From Nonomuraea sediminis (GTDB lineage Bacteria; Actinomycetota; Actinomycetes; Streptosporangiales; Streptosporangiaceae): DNA of 64,000 nt. Position 1 is the stretch's first letter; each line of letters begins with the position of its first letter. Of this stretch, positions 35,537 to 44,206 are shown piece by piece. The notes under the pieces were generated by a model. That model was not told the origin of the DNA and ran no database searches. It saw only the letters and a program-made list of their open reading frames with translations. The DNA is taken from assembly GCF_018531495.1 (NCBI RefSeq), contig NZ_JAHDTI010000009.1, positions 248,001 to 312,000 of the forward strand, given 5' to 3'. The position numbers and the translations under genes were made by a program.

Positions 35537-36295
35537 CTAGCCGGCCGGCTGGCTCTCGCGCTGCTCGCGGCGGGCCCTGATGCGGGTCCAGGCCGCCTCG
35601 GCCGCCTGCTGCTCGGCCTCCTTCTTGCTGCGGCCCGTGCCAGACCCGTACGACTCGCCGCCCACCCGCACCTCGGCGGTGAACGACTTGGCGTGGTCGG
35701 GGCCGCTCTCCTCGACGTGGTACTCGGGCACGCCGAGCGCCTCGGAGGCGGTGAGCTCCTGCAGCGAGGTCTTCCAGTCGAGCCCGGCGCCCAGCGAGGC
35801 CGACCGCTCGATCAGCGGGTCGAAGAGCACGTGGACGACGCGGAACGCCTCGTCGAGGCCCTTGTCCACGTAGATCGCGCCGATCAGCGCCTCCAGCGTG
35901 TCGGCCAGGATCGAGGACTTGTCGCGCCCGCCGGTGCCCTCCTCGCCCCTGCCGAGCCGCAGGAACCGGCCGAGGCCCAGCCCTCTGGCCACGTCGGCCA
36001 GCGCGCGCATGTTGACCACCGCGGCCCGCAGCTTGGCCAGCTGGCCCTCGGGCAGGTCGGGGTGGTTGCGGTAGAGCGTGTCGGTGACGACCAGGCCCAG
36101 CACCGAGTCGCCGAGGAACTCCAGGCGCTCGTTGGTGGGCAGGCCACCGTTCTCGTAGGCGTACGAGCGGTGTGTCAGGGCTCGCTCGAGAATGTCGGAG
36201 TCGAGCTGGACGTCCAGCACCTTGTCGAGCTCTTGTCTGGCGACCTCCACGGCCACCGGCTTGGGACCTGCGCCCACGTGTTCCTCCTCGGACAT
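35537..36295 (-). CDS. rnc: ribonuclease III
   Basis: 252 residues from ATG 36295; a GTG two codons earlier is possible, and neither has a strong ribosome site. The RNase III signature NERLEFLGDSVLGL (near residues 45-58) and the second acidic site DTLEALIGAIYVDKG are intact, followed by a double-stranded RNA-binding domain (DWKTSLQELTAS ... SGTGRSKKEAEQQAAEAAW). It matures rRNA and controls mRNA decay. Operon with mutM and probably with rpmF/DUF177 upstream. Confidence 0.97.
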   Translation of the reverse strand: MSEEEHVGAGPKPVAVEVARQELDKVLDVQLDSDILERALTHRSYAYENGGLPTNERLEFLGDSVLGLVVTDTLYRNHPDLPEGQLAKLRAAVVNMRALADVARGLGLGRFLRLGRGEEGTGGRDKSSILADTLEALIGAIYVDKGLDEAFRVVHVLFDPLIERSASLGAGLDWKTSLQELTASEALGVPEYHVEESGPDHAKSFTAEVRVGGESYGSGTGRSKKEAEQQAAEAAWTRIRARREQRESQPAG

Positions 36296-36515
36296 CTTCA
36301 CATGGCGCGATGGCTGCGGAAGATGCCCGAAAACGTGGTGGGCGTCGGGGAATGCCTTGCCCCGGCGTCCACCACGGCCGCGGGCCTACCGCCACCGCAC
36401 GCATCTGAGACGGTAACGCCGACCGGGGCACATTCGCACCCGGTCGGCATCACGTCAACTCAGATCGCTCTCCCCCGAACGCGACCCTTCCAGGTGCGTC
36501 GATGGAGCTCTCGGA

Positions 36516-36695
36516 TCAGGCGGACGGCTCGATGACCTGGCGGCGGTTGTAGGTGCCGCAGGTCGGGCACGCGATGTGCGGCTGCTTGGGCGAACGGCAC
36601 TGGGGGCAGCTCACCAGGGCGACAGCAGTCGTCTTCCACTGGGAGCGACGGGCGCGGGTGTTGCTCCGCGACATCTTTCGCTTCGGGACGGCCAC
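36516..36695 (-). CDS. rpmF: 50S ribosomal protein L32
   Basis: 59 residues from GTG 36695, with GGAGAA six bases upstream. The sequence MAVPKRKMSRSNTRARRS is the L32 N-terminus. Four cysteines in two CxxC pairs (CPQC and CPTC) form the zinc site, so this is the zinc-binding (C+) paralogue. The start lies 1 base past the stop of the DUF177 gene; this pairing is nearly universal in bacteria. Confidence 0.97.
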   Translation of the reverse strand: MAVPKRKMSRSNTRARRSQWKTTAVALVSCPQCRSPKQPHIACPTCGTYNRRQVIEPSA

Positions 36696-36696
36696 G

Positions 36697-37248
36697 TCAC
36701 TTCTCCTGATCGTTATCGTTCTCGGTAATCAGACCTTGCAACGACGCCCAGCGAGCGTCGATCTTCTCGTGCCGGTGATCGGGGCCGGCCTCGGCCAGCT
36801 TGATCCCGCATTCCGTGCAGAGCCCCTGGCAGCCGTCTTGGCAGACCGGGCTCAACGGCAGTGCGAGCACCACCGCGTCGCGGAACGTCGGCTCGAGGTC
36901 GAGAAGCTCACCGTCGAGCAGTGAATCCTCCTCCGAGGCGTCCTCGTCGGAGTAGAAGAACAGCTCCTGAAGGTCGACCTCGATGTCCGAGGTGACCTGG
37001 TCAAGGCACCGCGCGCACTCCCCGGCCAGCGGGGCCTGCGCCGTGCCCGAGACGAGCACGCCTTCCATCACTGCTTCGAGCCGGAGCTCGAGCTCGACTT
37101 CGGCGTCCTTGGGGACACCGATCATGTCGACGCCGAGATTCACCGGTGCCGGGAGGGACAGGGACATCCGCCGCATCGAGCCGGGCCGCCTCCCCAGGTC
37201 ATGAGTGGAGATCACCCACGGGGAACGGGGGTCGAGGTGCTGAGTCAT
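36697..37248 (-). CDS. YceD/DUF177 family protein
   Basis: 183 residues. DUF177 features: N-terminal LDPRSPWVISTHDLGRRPG, central VSGTAQAPLAGECARCLDQV, and C-terminal LPLSPVCQDGCQGLCTECG with a likely metal-binding Cys cluster. Homologues are encoded next to rpmF and, in plants and E. coli, affect 23S rRNA accumulation and ribosome assembly. Coupled to rpmF. Confidence 0.95.
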   Translation of the reverse strand: MTQHLDPRSPWVISTHDLGRRPGSMRRMSLSLPAPVNLGVDMIGVPKDAEVELELRLEAVMEGVLVSGTAQAPLAGECARCLDQVTSDIEVDLQELFFYSDEDASEEDSLLDGELLDLEPTFRDAVVLALPLSPVCQDGCQGLCTECGIKLAEAGPDHRHEKIDARWASLQGLITENDNDQEK

Positions 37249-37318
37249 CTGCTCTCGCTAGGCATGGCGAAATGATCGCCGTCGTACAAGGCCGAAATGA
37301 AAGGATACCAGGCTCGCG

Positions 37319-37795
37319 TCAACCTCTGAGCCGCTCGATCAGAAGCTTATGGACCAGGTCGGGGACCAGGCCGGACACATCACCACCATACCGGGCGATC
37401 TCCTTTACCCGGCTGGAGGACAGGAAGGAGTACTCGGGGTTCGTCGGCATGAAGAGCGTCTCCACGCCCGACAGCCGGTAGTTGAGCTGCGCCATCTGCA
37501 GCTCGTAGTCGAAGTCGCTGACGACCCTGATCCCCTTGACGATCGCGGGGATGTTGTTGTGACGGCAGAAGTCCACCAGCAGCCCGTGGAACTTCTCCAC
37601 CTTGACGTTGTCGTAGTCCTTGGTCACGGTCTGCAGGATGTCGACGCGCTCGTCGACGGTGAACAGGCTGCTCTTCTCGACATTGATCAGTACCGCGACG
37701 GTCACCTCGTCGTAGAGCCGGGCAGCCCGGCCGATGATGTCGAGATGGCCGTTGGTGATGGGGTCGAACGACCCCGGACAGACAACGCGGCGCAC
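37319..37795 (-). CDS. coaD: phosphopantetheine adenylyltransferase
   Basis: 158 residues, ATG start. Nucleotidyltransferase motif PGSFDPITNGHLDI contains the (T/H)xGH site; the C-terminal FMPTNPEYSFLSSSRVKEIA carries the ISSSxxR-type motif. It catalyses 4'-phosphopantetheine + ATP to dephospho-CoA, the penultimate step of CoA synthesis. The start lies 15 bases beyond rsmD, forming an rsmD-coaD operon. Confidence 0.98.
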   Translation of the reverse strand: MRRVVCPGSFDPITNGHLDIIGRAARLYDEVTVAVLINVEKSSLFTVDERVDILQTVTKDYDNVKVEKFHGLLVDFCRHNNIPAIVKGIRVVSDFDYELQMAQLNYRLSGVETLFMPTNPEYSFLSSSRVKEIARYGGDVSGLVPDLVHKLLIERLRG

Positions 37796-37810
37796 TACGC
37801 CTCCCCAGGT

Positions 37811-38377
37811 CTACGAGTTCCCGGCGGCGCGACCGTACCAAACGGACGCTTCGCCATATCTACGGACCCTCTCCTCGATGTACCCTTCGGGCCACTCCAG
37901 GGCTTTCCCCCTGGTCTCGCGTTCAAAGGCGACGAGCGCGTCCTCCGCCAGCCACCCGTTGTCCCTCAGCGCCTCCAGCACCGCGACCACCTCCTCGTTG
38001 GAGACGACATAGGGCGGGTCGGCGAACACGATGTCGTACGGCTCCTGCGGCCCCCTCGCGAGCACGCGCTCCACCCGGTCGGCCACCACCTCGGCCCCGG
38101 GGAGGCCCAGCGACTGGACGTTCGCCTTGATCGTGCGCACCGCCCTGGGGTCCGACTCGACCAGCAGCGCGTGGGCGGCCCCGCGCGACAGCGCCTCGAG
38201 CCCCACGGCCCCCGAACCCGCGTACAGATCCATCACCCGGGCCTGCCGCAGGCCGTGCAGCGAGTCGAGGGTCAAGAAGAGCCCTTCACGCGCTCTGTCG
38301 CTGGTCGGCCGGGTGCCGCGCCCCGACGGGACGGCCAGCCGACGCCCACCTGCAGCGCCCGCGATGATCCGAGTCAT
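37811..38377 (-). CDS. rsmD: 16S rRNA (guanine(966)-N2)-methyltransferase
   Basis: 188 residues from ATG 38377 (MTRIIAG); ATG 38386 would add three. RsmD hallmarks: N-terminal RIIAGAAGGRRLAVP, PTSDRAREGLF, SAM-binding DLYAGSGAVGLEALSRGA, and catalytic FADPPY. It methylates G966 of 16S rRNA in the 30S P-site region. Confidence 0.97.
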   Translation of the reverse strand: MTRIIAGAAGGRRLAVPSGRGTRPTSDRAREGLFLTLDSLHGLRQARVMDLYAGSGAVGLEALSRGAAHALLVESDPRAVRTIKANVQSLGLPGAEVVADRVERVLARGPQEPYDIVFADPPYVVSNEEVVAVLEALRDNGWLAEDALVAFERETRGKALEWPEGYIEERVRRYGEASVWYGRAAGNS

Positions 38378-38573
38378 AGGGACCATTGTTCCGCATGTTG
38401 CCGCAGGTCAAGAGTGGACAAGTGTCGGCCTCGACTGCGCAAGGGTCGTTCACATCGGGTGGGCTCATCAGCATGATGATGACTGCGGCCTTCGAGGTGA
38501 CCCAGAAGGAGGCCGACCGGCGTGATCGTGAGCCCTTCCGCACGCCGGTTCCCTCGGCACCTGACCCGAGGGT

Positions 38574-38625
38574 GGGCCCAGCCGGGGGCGGCATTCGGGG
38601 GGAGGCCGCCCCCGCGGCTGGGCCC
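38574..38625 (-). terminator. 19-bp GC stem-loop in the recG-rsmD spacer
   Basis: GGGCCCAGCC followed by GGGGGCGGC (38574-38592) pairs with 38605-38625 except for a 2-base bulge, with a 12-base loop. It is far too stable to be chance and likely ends the long recG-side transcript ahead of the rsmD promoter. The rest of 38387-38573 shows no convincing gene. Confidence 0.6.
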
Positions 38626-38686
38626 TATAACTTCTCTCCCGGCCTTTCAGGACTTTCTTCTTCTGTACGTAGGCCACCCCACCGAC

Positions 38687-38900
38687 CGCCCGCCACACTC
38701 CGGCTGAGGGCCCCCGCCCGGCGCTTCCGGCGAGCCGACGCCACTCCCCACCGCCACAACACCCGAAACCGTGGCCCCCCGGCCCCGCTCCCCCGCCTCA
38801 TCCGCGCGCCGGGTCTGGCGAGAGGGTGTCCCGCGCCACGCGTCCACGCGCCGGGTCGGCGAGACGGTGTGCGGCGAGCGTCGGCGCGCATCCAACGGCG
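38687..38900 (+). repeat. intergenic repeat: element A copy plus reversed element B words
   Basis: Element A at about 38687-38760 (CACACTCCGGCTGAGGGC, GCCCGGCGCTTCCGGCGAG, CCACTCCCCACCGCCAC). Reversed B-type words follow near 38805-38895 (CGCGCCGGGTCTGGCGAGA, CGCCGGGTCGGCGAGACGG, TGTGCGGCGAGCGTCGGCG). No gene is seen between here and the recG stop at 38961. Confidence 0.7.
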
Positions 38901-38960
38901 CCCGACCCGGCGGGCGCGCGGCGGGCACCCCGAACGCTCGGCTGCGTCCCGGCGAGCGGG

Positions 38961-41132
38961 TCAGGTTTTTTCGAGGTAGTCGGCCTTCTCGTCGGCCAGG
39001 AGGCGGGTGATTTCGGCGCGTAGGGCGGGGTGGGACTCGAGGGCCGGATCCACGGCCAGCAGGGCGGAGGCCTCGTCGCGGGCAGTTTCGATGACGTCCT
39101 CGTCGCGGAGGAGTTGGAGGAGCTTGAGGGACGAGCGCTTGCCCGACTGCGCCGCCCCCAGCACGTCGCCTTCACGCCGCTGCTCCAGGTCCACCCGCGA
39201 CAGTTCGAAGCCGTCGAGCGTGGCCGCCACCGCGTCCAGTCGCGCCCGGGCGGGCGTGCCCTCGGCGAACTCCGACACCAGCAGGCACAGCCCGGGCAGC
39301 CCACCCCGCCCGACGCGCCCGCGGAGCTGGTGGAGCTGCGACACCCCGAACCGGTCGGCGTCCATGATGATCATGACGGAGGCGTTGCGCACGTCCACGC
39401 CGACCTCGATGACCGTGGTGGCGATGAGCACGTCGACCTCGCCCTTGGTGAAGGCCCGCATGATGGCGTCCTTCTCCTCCGGCGGCAGCTTGCCGTGCAG
39501 CACCGCCAGCCGCAGCCCGTGCAGCGGCCCGTCGGCCAGCATCTCGGCCACGTCGAGCACGGCCAGCGGCGGGCGCCGGTCGTCGTCGGCGGGCGTCAGG
39601 TCTCCCTCGTCCCCCTCGGTGTCGCCGATCCGGGGGCAGACGATGTAGGCCTGGCGGCCGAGCCCGACCTCCTCGCGCACGCGTTCCCAGGTGCGCTCCA
39701 GGTAGTGCGGCTTCTCGGCGGCGGGCACGACGTGGGTGGTGATCGGGGCCCGCCCGGACGGCAGCTGCGCGAGCGTGGAGACCTCGAGGTCGCCGAACAC
39801 CGTCATGGCGACCGTGCGCGGGATCGGCGTGGCGGTCATCACCAGCACGTGCGGGCGCCCGCCGGTCACCTTCTCGCGCAGCGCGTCGCGCTGCTCCACG
39901 CCGAAACGGTGCTGCTCGTCCACGACCACGAGCCCCAGATCGGCGAACTGGACATGCTCCTGGAGCAGCGCGTGGGTGCCGACCACGATGCCCGCCGTAC
40001 CGGATGCGGCGTCGAGCAGGGCCGCGCGGCGAGCGGCCGCGCCCATCGAGCCGGTCAGCAGCGTGACCGCGGTGCCGCCGAACATGCCGCCCTGGGCCAG
40101 GTCGCCGAGCATCGTCGTGATCGAGCGGTGGTGCTGCTGGGCGAGCACCTCGGTCGGGGCGAGCAGCGCCGCCTGGCCGCCCGCGTCGGCCACCTGGAGC
40201 ATCGCGCGCAGCGCCACCACGGTCTTGCCGGCGCCGACCTCGCCCTGGAGCAGCCGGTGCATCGGGTGCGCAAGCGCCAGGTCGGCCGCGACCTCCTCCC
40301 CCACCTGGGCCTGGCCCTCGGTCAGCGAGAACGGCAGGCGGGCGTCGAAGTCGGCCAGCATGCCGCCGTCCTTGCGCGGGAAGGGCTTGGCCGGCCAGGC
40401 CACGGCCGCCGCCCTGCGCTGCAGCAGTACGGCCTGCAGCACGAACGCCTCGTCGAACTTCAGCCGCTGGCGGGCCCTGTTGACCTCGGCGAAGTCCTTG
40501 GGCCTGTGGATGGACACCAGCGACTCGGCCAGCCCGTCGAGCCGGTGGCGGGCCCGCAGCTCGGCGGGCAGCGGATCCTCAAGCGGGCCGAGCGTGTCGA
40601 GCACGATGCCGATCGCGCGCCGGATCGCCCACGGCGTCAGGTCCTTGCCCGCGGGATAGATCGGCACGGGCGCCGTGGCGAACTCCTGCGCGCTGGACTC
40701 GTTCTCCTCGAACAGCTCGAACTCGGGATGCGCCATCTGCCAGCGCGGATGCGACCGGGAGCCGAACACGCCGACCTTGCCGGCGAACATGCCGCGCCTG
40801 CCCGGCTTGAGCCGCGTCTCGGCCACGTGGGAGCCCTTGCCGAAGAACGACAGGTAGATCTTGTTGCGGTTGCCGTCGACGACCTCGACCTCGAGCCAGG
40901 TGCCGCCGCGGTTGCGCATGGGTTTGCGCATCAGCCTGGAGACCTCGCCCACCACGGTGACGTGCTCGTCGACCTCCAGCGCGTCGAGCGCGGTCAGCTC
41001 GCCGCGCTCGGCGTAGCGGCGCGGGTAGTGACGCAGCAGGTCGCCGACCGTCTCCAGGCCGAGCACACCGTGCAGCAGCTTGGCGGTCTTCGGGTCGAGC
41101 GCCTTGGTAAGCGGCTCGTCGAATCGGCTCAC
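38961..41132 (-). CDS. recG: ATP-dependent DNA helicase RecG
   Basis: 723 residues, GTG start. N-terminal wedge/OB domain (ALEVDEHVTVVGEVSRL, PRWQMAHPEFE), then SF2 helicase motors: motif I GEVGAGKT, motif II VVDEQHRFG, motif III TATPIPRT, and C-terminal QLRGRVGRGG. RecG remodels stalled forks and branched DNA. Transcribed in line with the DAK2 gene 34 bases upstream. Confidence 0.98.
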   Translation of the reverse strand: MSRFDEPLTKALDPKTAKLLHGVLGLETVGDLLRHYPRRYAERGELTALDALEVDEHVTVVGEVSRLMRKPMRNRGGTWLEVEVVDGNRNKIYLSFFGKGSHVAETRLKPGRRGMFAGKVGVFGSRSHPRWQMAHPEFELFEENESSAQEFATAPVPIYPAGKDLTPWAIRRAIGIVLDTLGPLEDPLPAELRARHRLDGLAESLVSIHRPKDFAEVNRARQRLKFDEAFVLQAVLLQRRAAAVAWPAKPFPRKDGGMLADFDARLPFSLTEGQAQVGEEVAADLALAHPMHRLLQGEVGAGKTVVALRAMLQVADAGGQAALLAPTEVLAQQHHRSITTMLGDLAQGGMFGGTAVTLLTGSMGAAARRAALLDAASGTAGIVVGTHALLQEHVQFADLGLVVVDEQHRFGVEQRDALREKVTGGRPHVLVMTATPIPRTVAMTVFGDLEVSTLAQLPSGRAPITTHVVPAAEKPHYLERTWERVREEVGLGRQAYIVCPRIGDTEGDEGDLTPADDDRRPPLAVLDVAEMLADGPLHGLRLAVLHGKLPPEEKDAIMRAFTKGEVDVLIATTVIEVGVDVRNASVMIIMDADRFGVSQLHQLRGRVGRGGLPGLCLLVSEFAEGTPARARLDAVAATLDGFELSRVDLEQRREGDVLGAAQSGKRSSLKLLQLLRDEDVIETARDEASALLAVDPALESHPALRAEITRLLADEKADYLEKT

Positions 41133-41166
41133 GGTCCTATGTTCTACCGCCTATTACCGACAGGAA

Positions 41167-42711
41167 TCATTCGACGCCGATGAGCAGCGGGTAGCCGCCC
41201 TGCTCTCCCTGGTAGACGACGAGGTCGACGTCGGGTCTGACGCGTGCCAGGTGCTCCTCGACGTGCGGCGCCAGCCGTACCGGAGCGTCGATGCCCGTGA
41301 CCAGGGTCACCAGCTCGCCGCCGCCCGCCACCATCCTGTCCACGATCATCGTGGCGACGTCCTCCAGCGACGAGCCGATCACGGCGACGTCGCCGTCGAT
41401 CAGCCCGAGCACGTCGCCGGGGCAGCACAGGCCCGCGCTGGTGACGGCCTCGCGGTCGGCGACGGTGAGATGGCCGTACCGGGTATGCCCGGCGGCGTCG
41501 GTCATCGCCACCACGTCATCGTCGAACCGCCTCAACGGATCGTGTACGGCGAGCGCCGCCAAACCCTGCACGGTGGCCTTCGTGGGCAGCACGCTGACCA
41601 CGACGCCGTCCTCGCGGGCGATCTCCGCCGCGGCGGAGGCCACCGAACCCGCGCCCTCGTCGTTGGGCAGCACGGCGACCTCGCTGCCAGCCTCCCTGAT
41701 CGCGGCCAGCATCGTGGGCAGCGACGGGCGCGAGCCGGGAGCCCTGCGCACCACCACGGCCCCGCTCTCCTCGAACAGCGCCGCGATCCCGTCCCCAGCC
41801 GCGACCGCGACCACGCCACGGCCCGCGTTGCCGCGGTGGGTGCGTTCGGCCAGGTAGGTCACCCTGATCCGGTGCGGCCGCCCGGCCCGCATGCCCGCCT
41901 CGATCGCCGGGCCGGCCTCCCCCACGTGCACGTGCACGTTCCACAGGCCGCCGCCGCCCACCACGACCAGCGAGTCGCCCATCGAGTCGAGCTCCTCGCG
42001 CAGCCTGGCCACCGCTCCGTCCTCGGCGTCGAGCAGGTACATCACCTCGTACCCCGCGCCCACCTCGGTCATCGGCGACACCCGCGCGGTGGGCGCGGGC
42101 ACGTCGTAGCGGTCGCTGTAGGAGTCGGTGATCACCTCGGCCAGCGACTCGAGCACGATCGCCAGCCCCGCGCCGCCCGCGTCGACGACGCCGCTGCGGG
42201 CCAGCACGTCGAGCTGGCCGGGCGTGCGCCGCAGCGCCTCTCGCGCCTCACCGGCCGCCCGCCGCGCGACCTCCTCCAGGTCGCCGTCGAGCTCCTGTAC
42301 GGCTCCCGCCGCCGCGGTCAGCACGCTCAGCACGGTGCCCTCCACCGGCCGCGCCACCGCCTCCCTGGCAAGCGCGGCGGCCCGCCGCAGCCCTGCCCGC
42401 AGGTCGGGACCGTCCTTGAGCACCTCGGCCAGCCCGCGCAGCGCCTGGCTGACGATGACCCCCGAGTTGCCGCGCGCGCCGACCAGCGCGCCGTAGGAGA
42501 GCGTCTGCCACGTCACGGCGGCGTCGACGTCCTCGGGCAGCGCCTCGACGGCCTCGGCCGCGGACAGCATGGTCAGGTGCAAGTTGGTGCCGGTGTCGCC
42601 GTCGGCGACGGGGAAGACGTTCAGAGCGTCGATCTCGGCTCTGGCCCTGCCGAGCGCGTCGGCGGCCAGCCGGGCCCAGCGGCGAACCGCGGGCGGGTCG
42701 AGTACCTGCAT
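41167..42711 (-). CDS. DAK2-domain protein, FakA-like kinase
   Basis: 514 residues from ATG 42711 with CGGAG upstream; an open frame extends further but overlaps the rpmB promoter. The N-terminal DAK2/DhaL domain has NVFPVADGDTGTNLHLTM (Mg/ATP-binding Asp residues) and GARGNSGVIVSQALRG. The C-terminal half matches the FakA-type middle and DegV-adjacent region (YEVMYLLDAEDGAV, LVVVGGGGLWNVHVH). FakA phosphorylates fatty acids bound to FakB (DegV) proteins; no fakB is nearby. Commonly sits between rpmB and recG in Gram-positive bacteria. Confidence 0.93.
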   Translation of the reverse strand: MQVLDPPAVRRWARLAADALGRARAEIDALNVFPVADGDTGTNLHLTMLSAAEAVEALPEDVDAAVTWQTLSYGALVGARGNSGVIVSQALRGLAEVLKDGPDLRAGLRRAAALAREAVARPVEGTVLSVLTAAAGAVQELDGDLEEVARRAAGEAREALRRTPGQLDVLARSGVVDAGGAGLAIVLESLAEVITDSYSDRYDVPAPTARVSPMTEVGAGYEVMYLLDAEDGAVARLREELDSMGDSLVVVGGGGLWNVHVHVGEAGPAIEAGMRAGRPHRIRVTYLAERTHRGNAGRGVVAVAAGDGIAALFEESGAVVVRRAPGSRPSLPTMLAAIREAGSEVAVLPNDEGAGSVASAAAEIAREDGVVVSVLPTKATVQGLAALAVHDPLRRFDDDVVAMTDAAGHTRYGHLTVADREAVTSAGLCCPGDVLGLIDGDVAVIGSSLEDVATMIVDRMVAGGGELVTLVTGIDAPVRLAPHVEEHLARVRPDVDLVVYQGEQGGYPLLIGVE

Positions 42712-42889
42712 CTGTGTGCTCCGACCTCCCGACTTTATGGTGGAGAATATCCCTGTTCGTGCTGGACGAGTTCGCACGCAGTGCTGCGGATCAGATATCC
42801 TCGTCTGGCTGGCCGGTTGTCCCGGCATGCCCTCCGCCAGGAAAACATCAGCGACAGGGCTACATCGACTGTTTCTAAGGAGCGATACC

Positions 42890-43075
42890 GTGGCTTCCGT
42901 CTGCGATGTCTGCCGCAAGGGCCCGACCTTCGGCAACAACGTGTCTCACTCGCACCGCCGCACCCGTCGTCGTTGGAACCCCAACATCCAGACGGTCCGC
43001 GCGGTCATCGGCGGCACGCCGAAGAAGCTGAACGTGTGCACCTCCTGCATCAAGGCAGGCAAGGTCACCCGCTAG
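42890..43075 (+). CDS. rpmB: 50S ribosomal protein L28
   Basis: 61 residues, GTG start with AAGGAG upstream. L28 pattern: MASVCDVCRKGPTFGNNVSH, RRTRRRWNPNIQTVR, and C-terminal LNVCTSCIKAGKVTR. Both CxxC pairs (CDVC and CTSC) are kept, so this is the zinc-binding form. Divergent from the DAK2 gene across 178 bp. Confidence 0.97.
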   Translation: MASVCDVCRKGPTFGNNVSHSHRRTRRRWNPNIQTVRAVIGGTPKKLNVCTSCIKAGKVTR

Positions 43076-43094
43076 CCCACACCGCTTTCTCCAC

Positions 43095-43126
43095 GAAGCC
43101 CGCCGCTCCCCGAGCGCCGGGCTTTC
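43095..43126 (+). terminator. terminator after rpmB
   Basis: GAAGCCCG at 43095-43102 pairs with CGGGCTTTC ending at 43126, with an inner GCT/AGC, followed by a T-rich stretch (CTTTCGTCATT). It is 20 bases after the rpmB stop. Confidence 0.65.
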
Positions 43127-43188
43127 GTCATTCCCACCCGCCGTACGTCTTTGCGCGTCGCTCGCCGTTGACCGCGTGCCGAAGCTCA

Positions 43189-43350
43189 CCCGCACAGCGT
43201 CCCGCCGACCCGGCGCGCGGTGCGGCGCGCCACGATCACGCCGTACGCCCTTCCGGGGTGCCACGATCACGGGCGCCGTGGCGGCGGGCAAGTGTCATCG
43301 ACTCGCCGGAAGCGCCGGTCACGGGCCCTCAGCCGAGGTGCGGCGGGCGG
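43189..43350 (-). repeat. intergenic repeat: element B words and reversed element A copy
   Basis: CCCGCCGACCCGGCGCGCGG near 43200 is a B-type core. Element A in reverse orientation covers about 43274-43350 (GCCGTGGCGGCGGGCAAGTG, CGACTCGCCGGAAGCGCCGG, GGGCCCTCAGCCGAGGTGCG). Relative to thiD, A begins about 50 bases after the stop and reads in the same sense as the gene. The 43127-43396 gap holds no gene. Confidence 0.75.
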
Positions 43351-43396
43351 CCGGTGGGGCGGCCGACCCGTACAGGAGAAAGCCTGGGAAAGCAGG

Positions 43397-44194
43397 TTAC
43401 GGGCGCCAGCGCCAGGCGTGGTCCACGGGGCCGATGCCGGCGCCGAGGGGGAAGCCGCGGGCGATGGCGCCGGTGACGTACTCCTTGGCCTTGCCGACCG
43501 CGTCCGGCACCGAGGAGCCCAGGGCGAGGTGGGAGGCGATGGCCGAGGCCAGGGTGCAGCCCGTCCCGTGGGTGTGGCGGTTGTCGAGGCGTTCCGCGCG
43601 GAAGAAGTACTCCGACTCCCCGTCCGTGAGCAGGTCCACCGGGTCGCCCGGCAGGTGACCGCCCTTGATGAGAGCCCAGCGGGGGCCGAACTCCAGGACG
43701 GCCTCCGCGGCCCGCCGCAGGTCGGATTCCTCCTCGACCTTGACCGAGGTGAGCTGCTCGACCTCCCACAGGTTGGGCGTGACGACCGTCGCGACGGGCA
43801 GCAGCCTGGTCCTGATCGTGTCCACCGCGGACGGCGCCAGCAGGGAGTCGCCGTGCTTGGAGACCCCGACGGGGTCGATCACCGAGGGCGCCCCGTAGGC
43901 GCCGATGACCTCGGCCACGATCTCGACCAGCCCCGAGGAGGCGAGCATGCCCGTCTTGATGGCCTGCGCGCCGATGTCGCCCAGCACGGAGTCGAGCTGC
44001 GCGCGCACCGCCTCGGGCGGCAGTTCCCAGTAGCCCTGCACGCCGAGCGAGTTCTGCGCCGTGACCGCGGCGATGACGCTCATGCCGTGCACGCCGTTGG
44101 CGAGCATGGTCTTGAGGTCCGCCTGGATGCCCGCCCCGCCGCCGGAGTCCGACCCGGCGACGGTCAGCACAAGGGGTGGGGTGGAAACCGTCAT
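43397..44194 (-). CDS. thiD: bifunctional hydroxymethylpyrimidine/phosphomethylpyrimidine kinase
   Basis: 265 residues, ATG start. Ribokinase-like HMP kinase: VAGSDSGGGAGIQADLKT at the N-terminus (substrate and Mg site), AVTAQNSLGV, TPNLWEVEQLT, and C-terminal HGTGCTLASAIASHLA (anion hole and catalytic Asp replaced by the family's GTGC motif). Makes HMP-PP for thiamine synthesis. thiL is 1.8 kb upstream with one gene between them. No TPP riboswitch is visible. Confidence 0.97.
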   Translation of the reverse strand: MTVSTPPLVLTVAGSDSGGGAGIQADLKTMLANGVHGMSVIAAVTAQNSLGVQGYWELPPEAVRAQLDSVLGDIGAQAIKTGMLASSGLVEIVAEVIGAYGAPSVIDPVGVSKHGDSLLAPSAVDTIRTRLLPVATVVTPNLWEVEQLTSVKVEEESDLRRAAEAVLEFGPRWALIKGGHLPGDPVDLLTDGESEYFFRAERLDNRHTHGTGCTLASAIASHLALGSSVPDAVGKAKEYVTGAIARGFPLGAGIGPVDHAWRWRP

Positions 44195-44206
44195 GTCTCC
44201 ATCAAA

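Noticed and set aside
38386..38979. 197-codon plus-strand frame between rsmD and recG
   Set aside because: It runs through a strong hairpin and element A, lacks a ribosome site and has Arg/Pro-rich compositional sequence.
42712..42939. N-terminal extension of the DAK2 protein to 42939
   Set aside because: It covers the rpmB start and promoter, with no conserved residues; ATG 42711 has a proper ribosome site.
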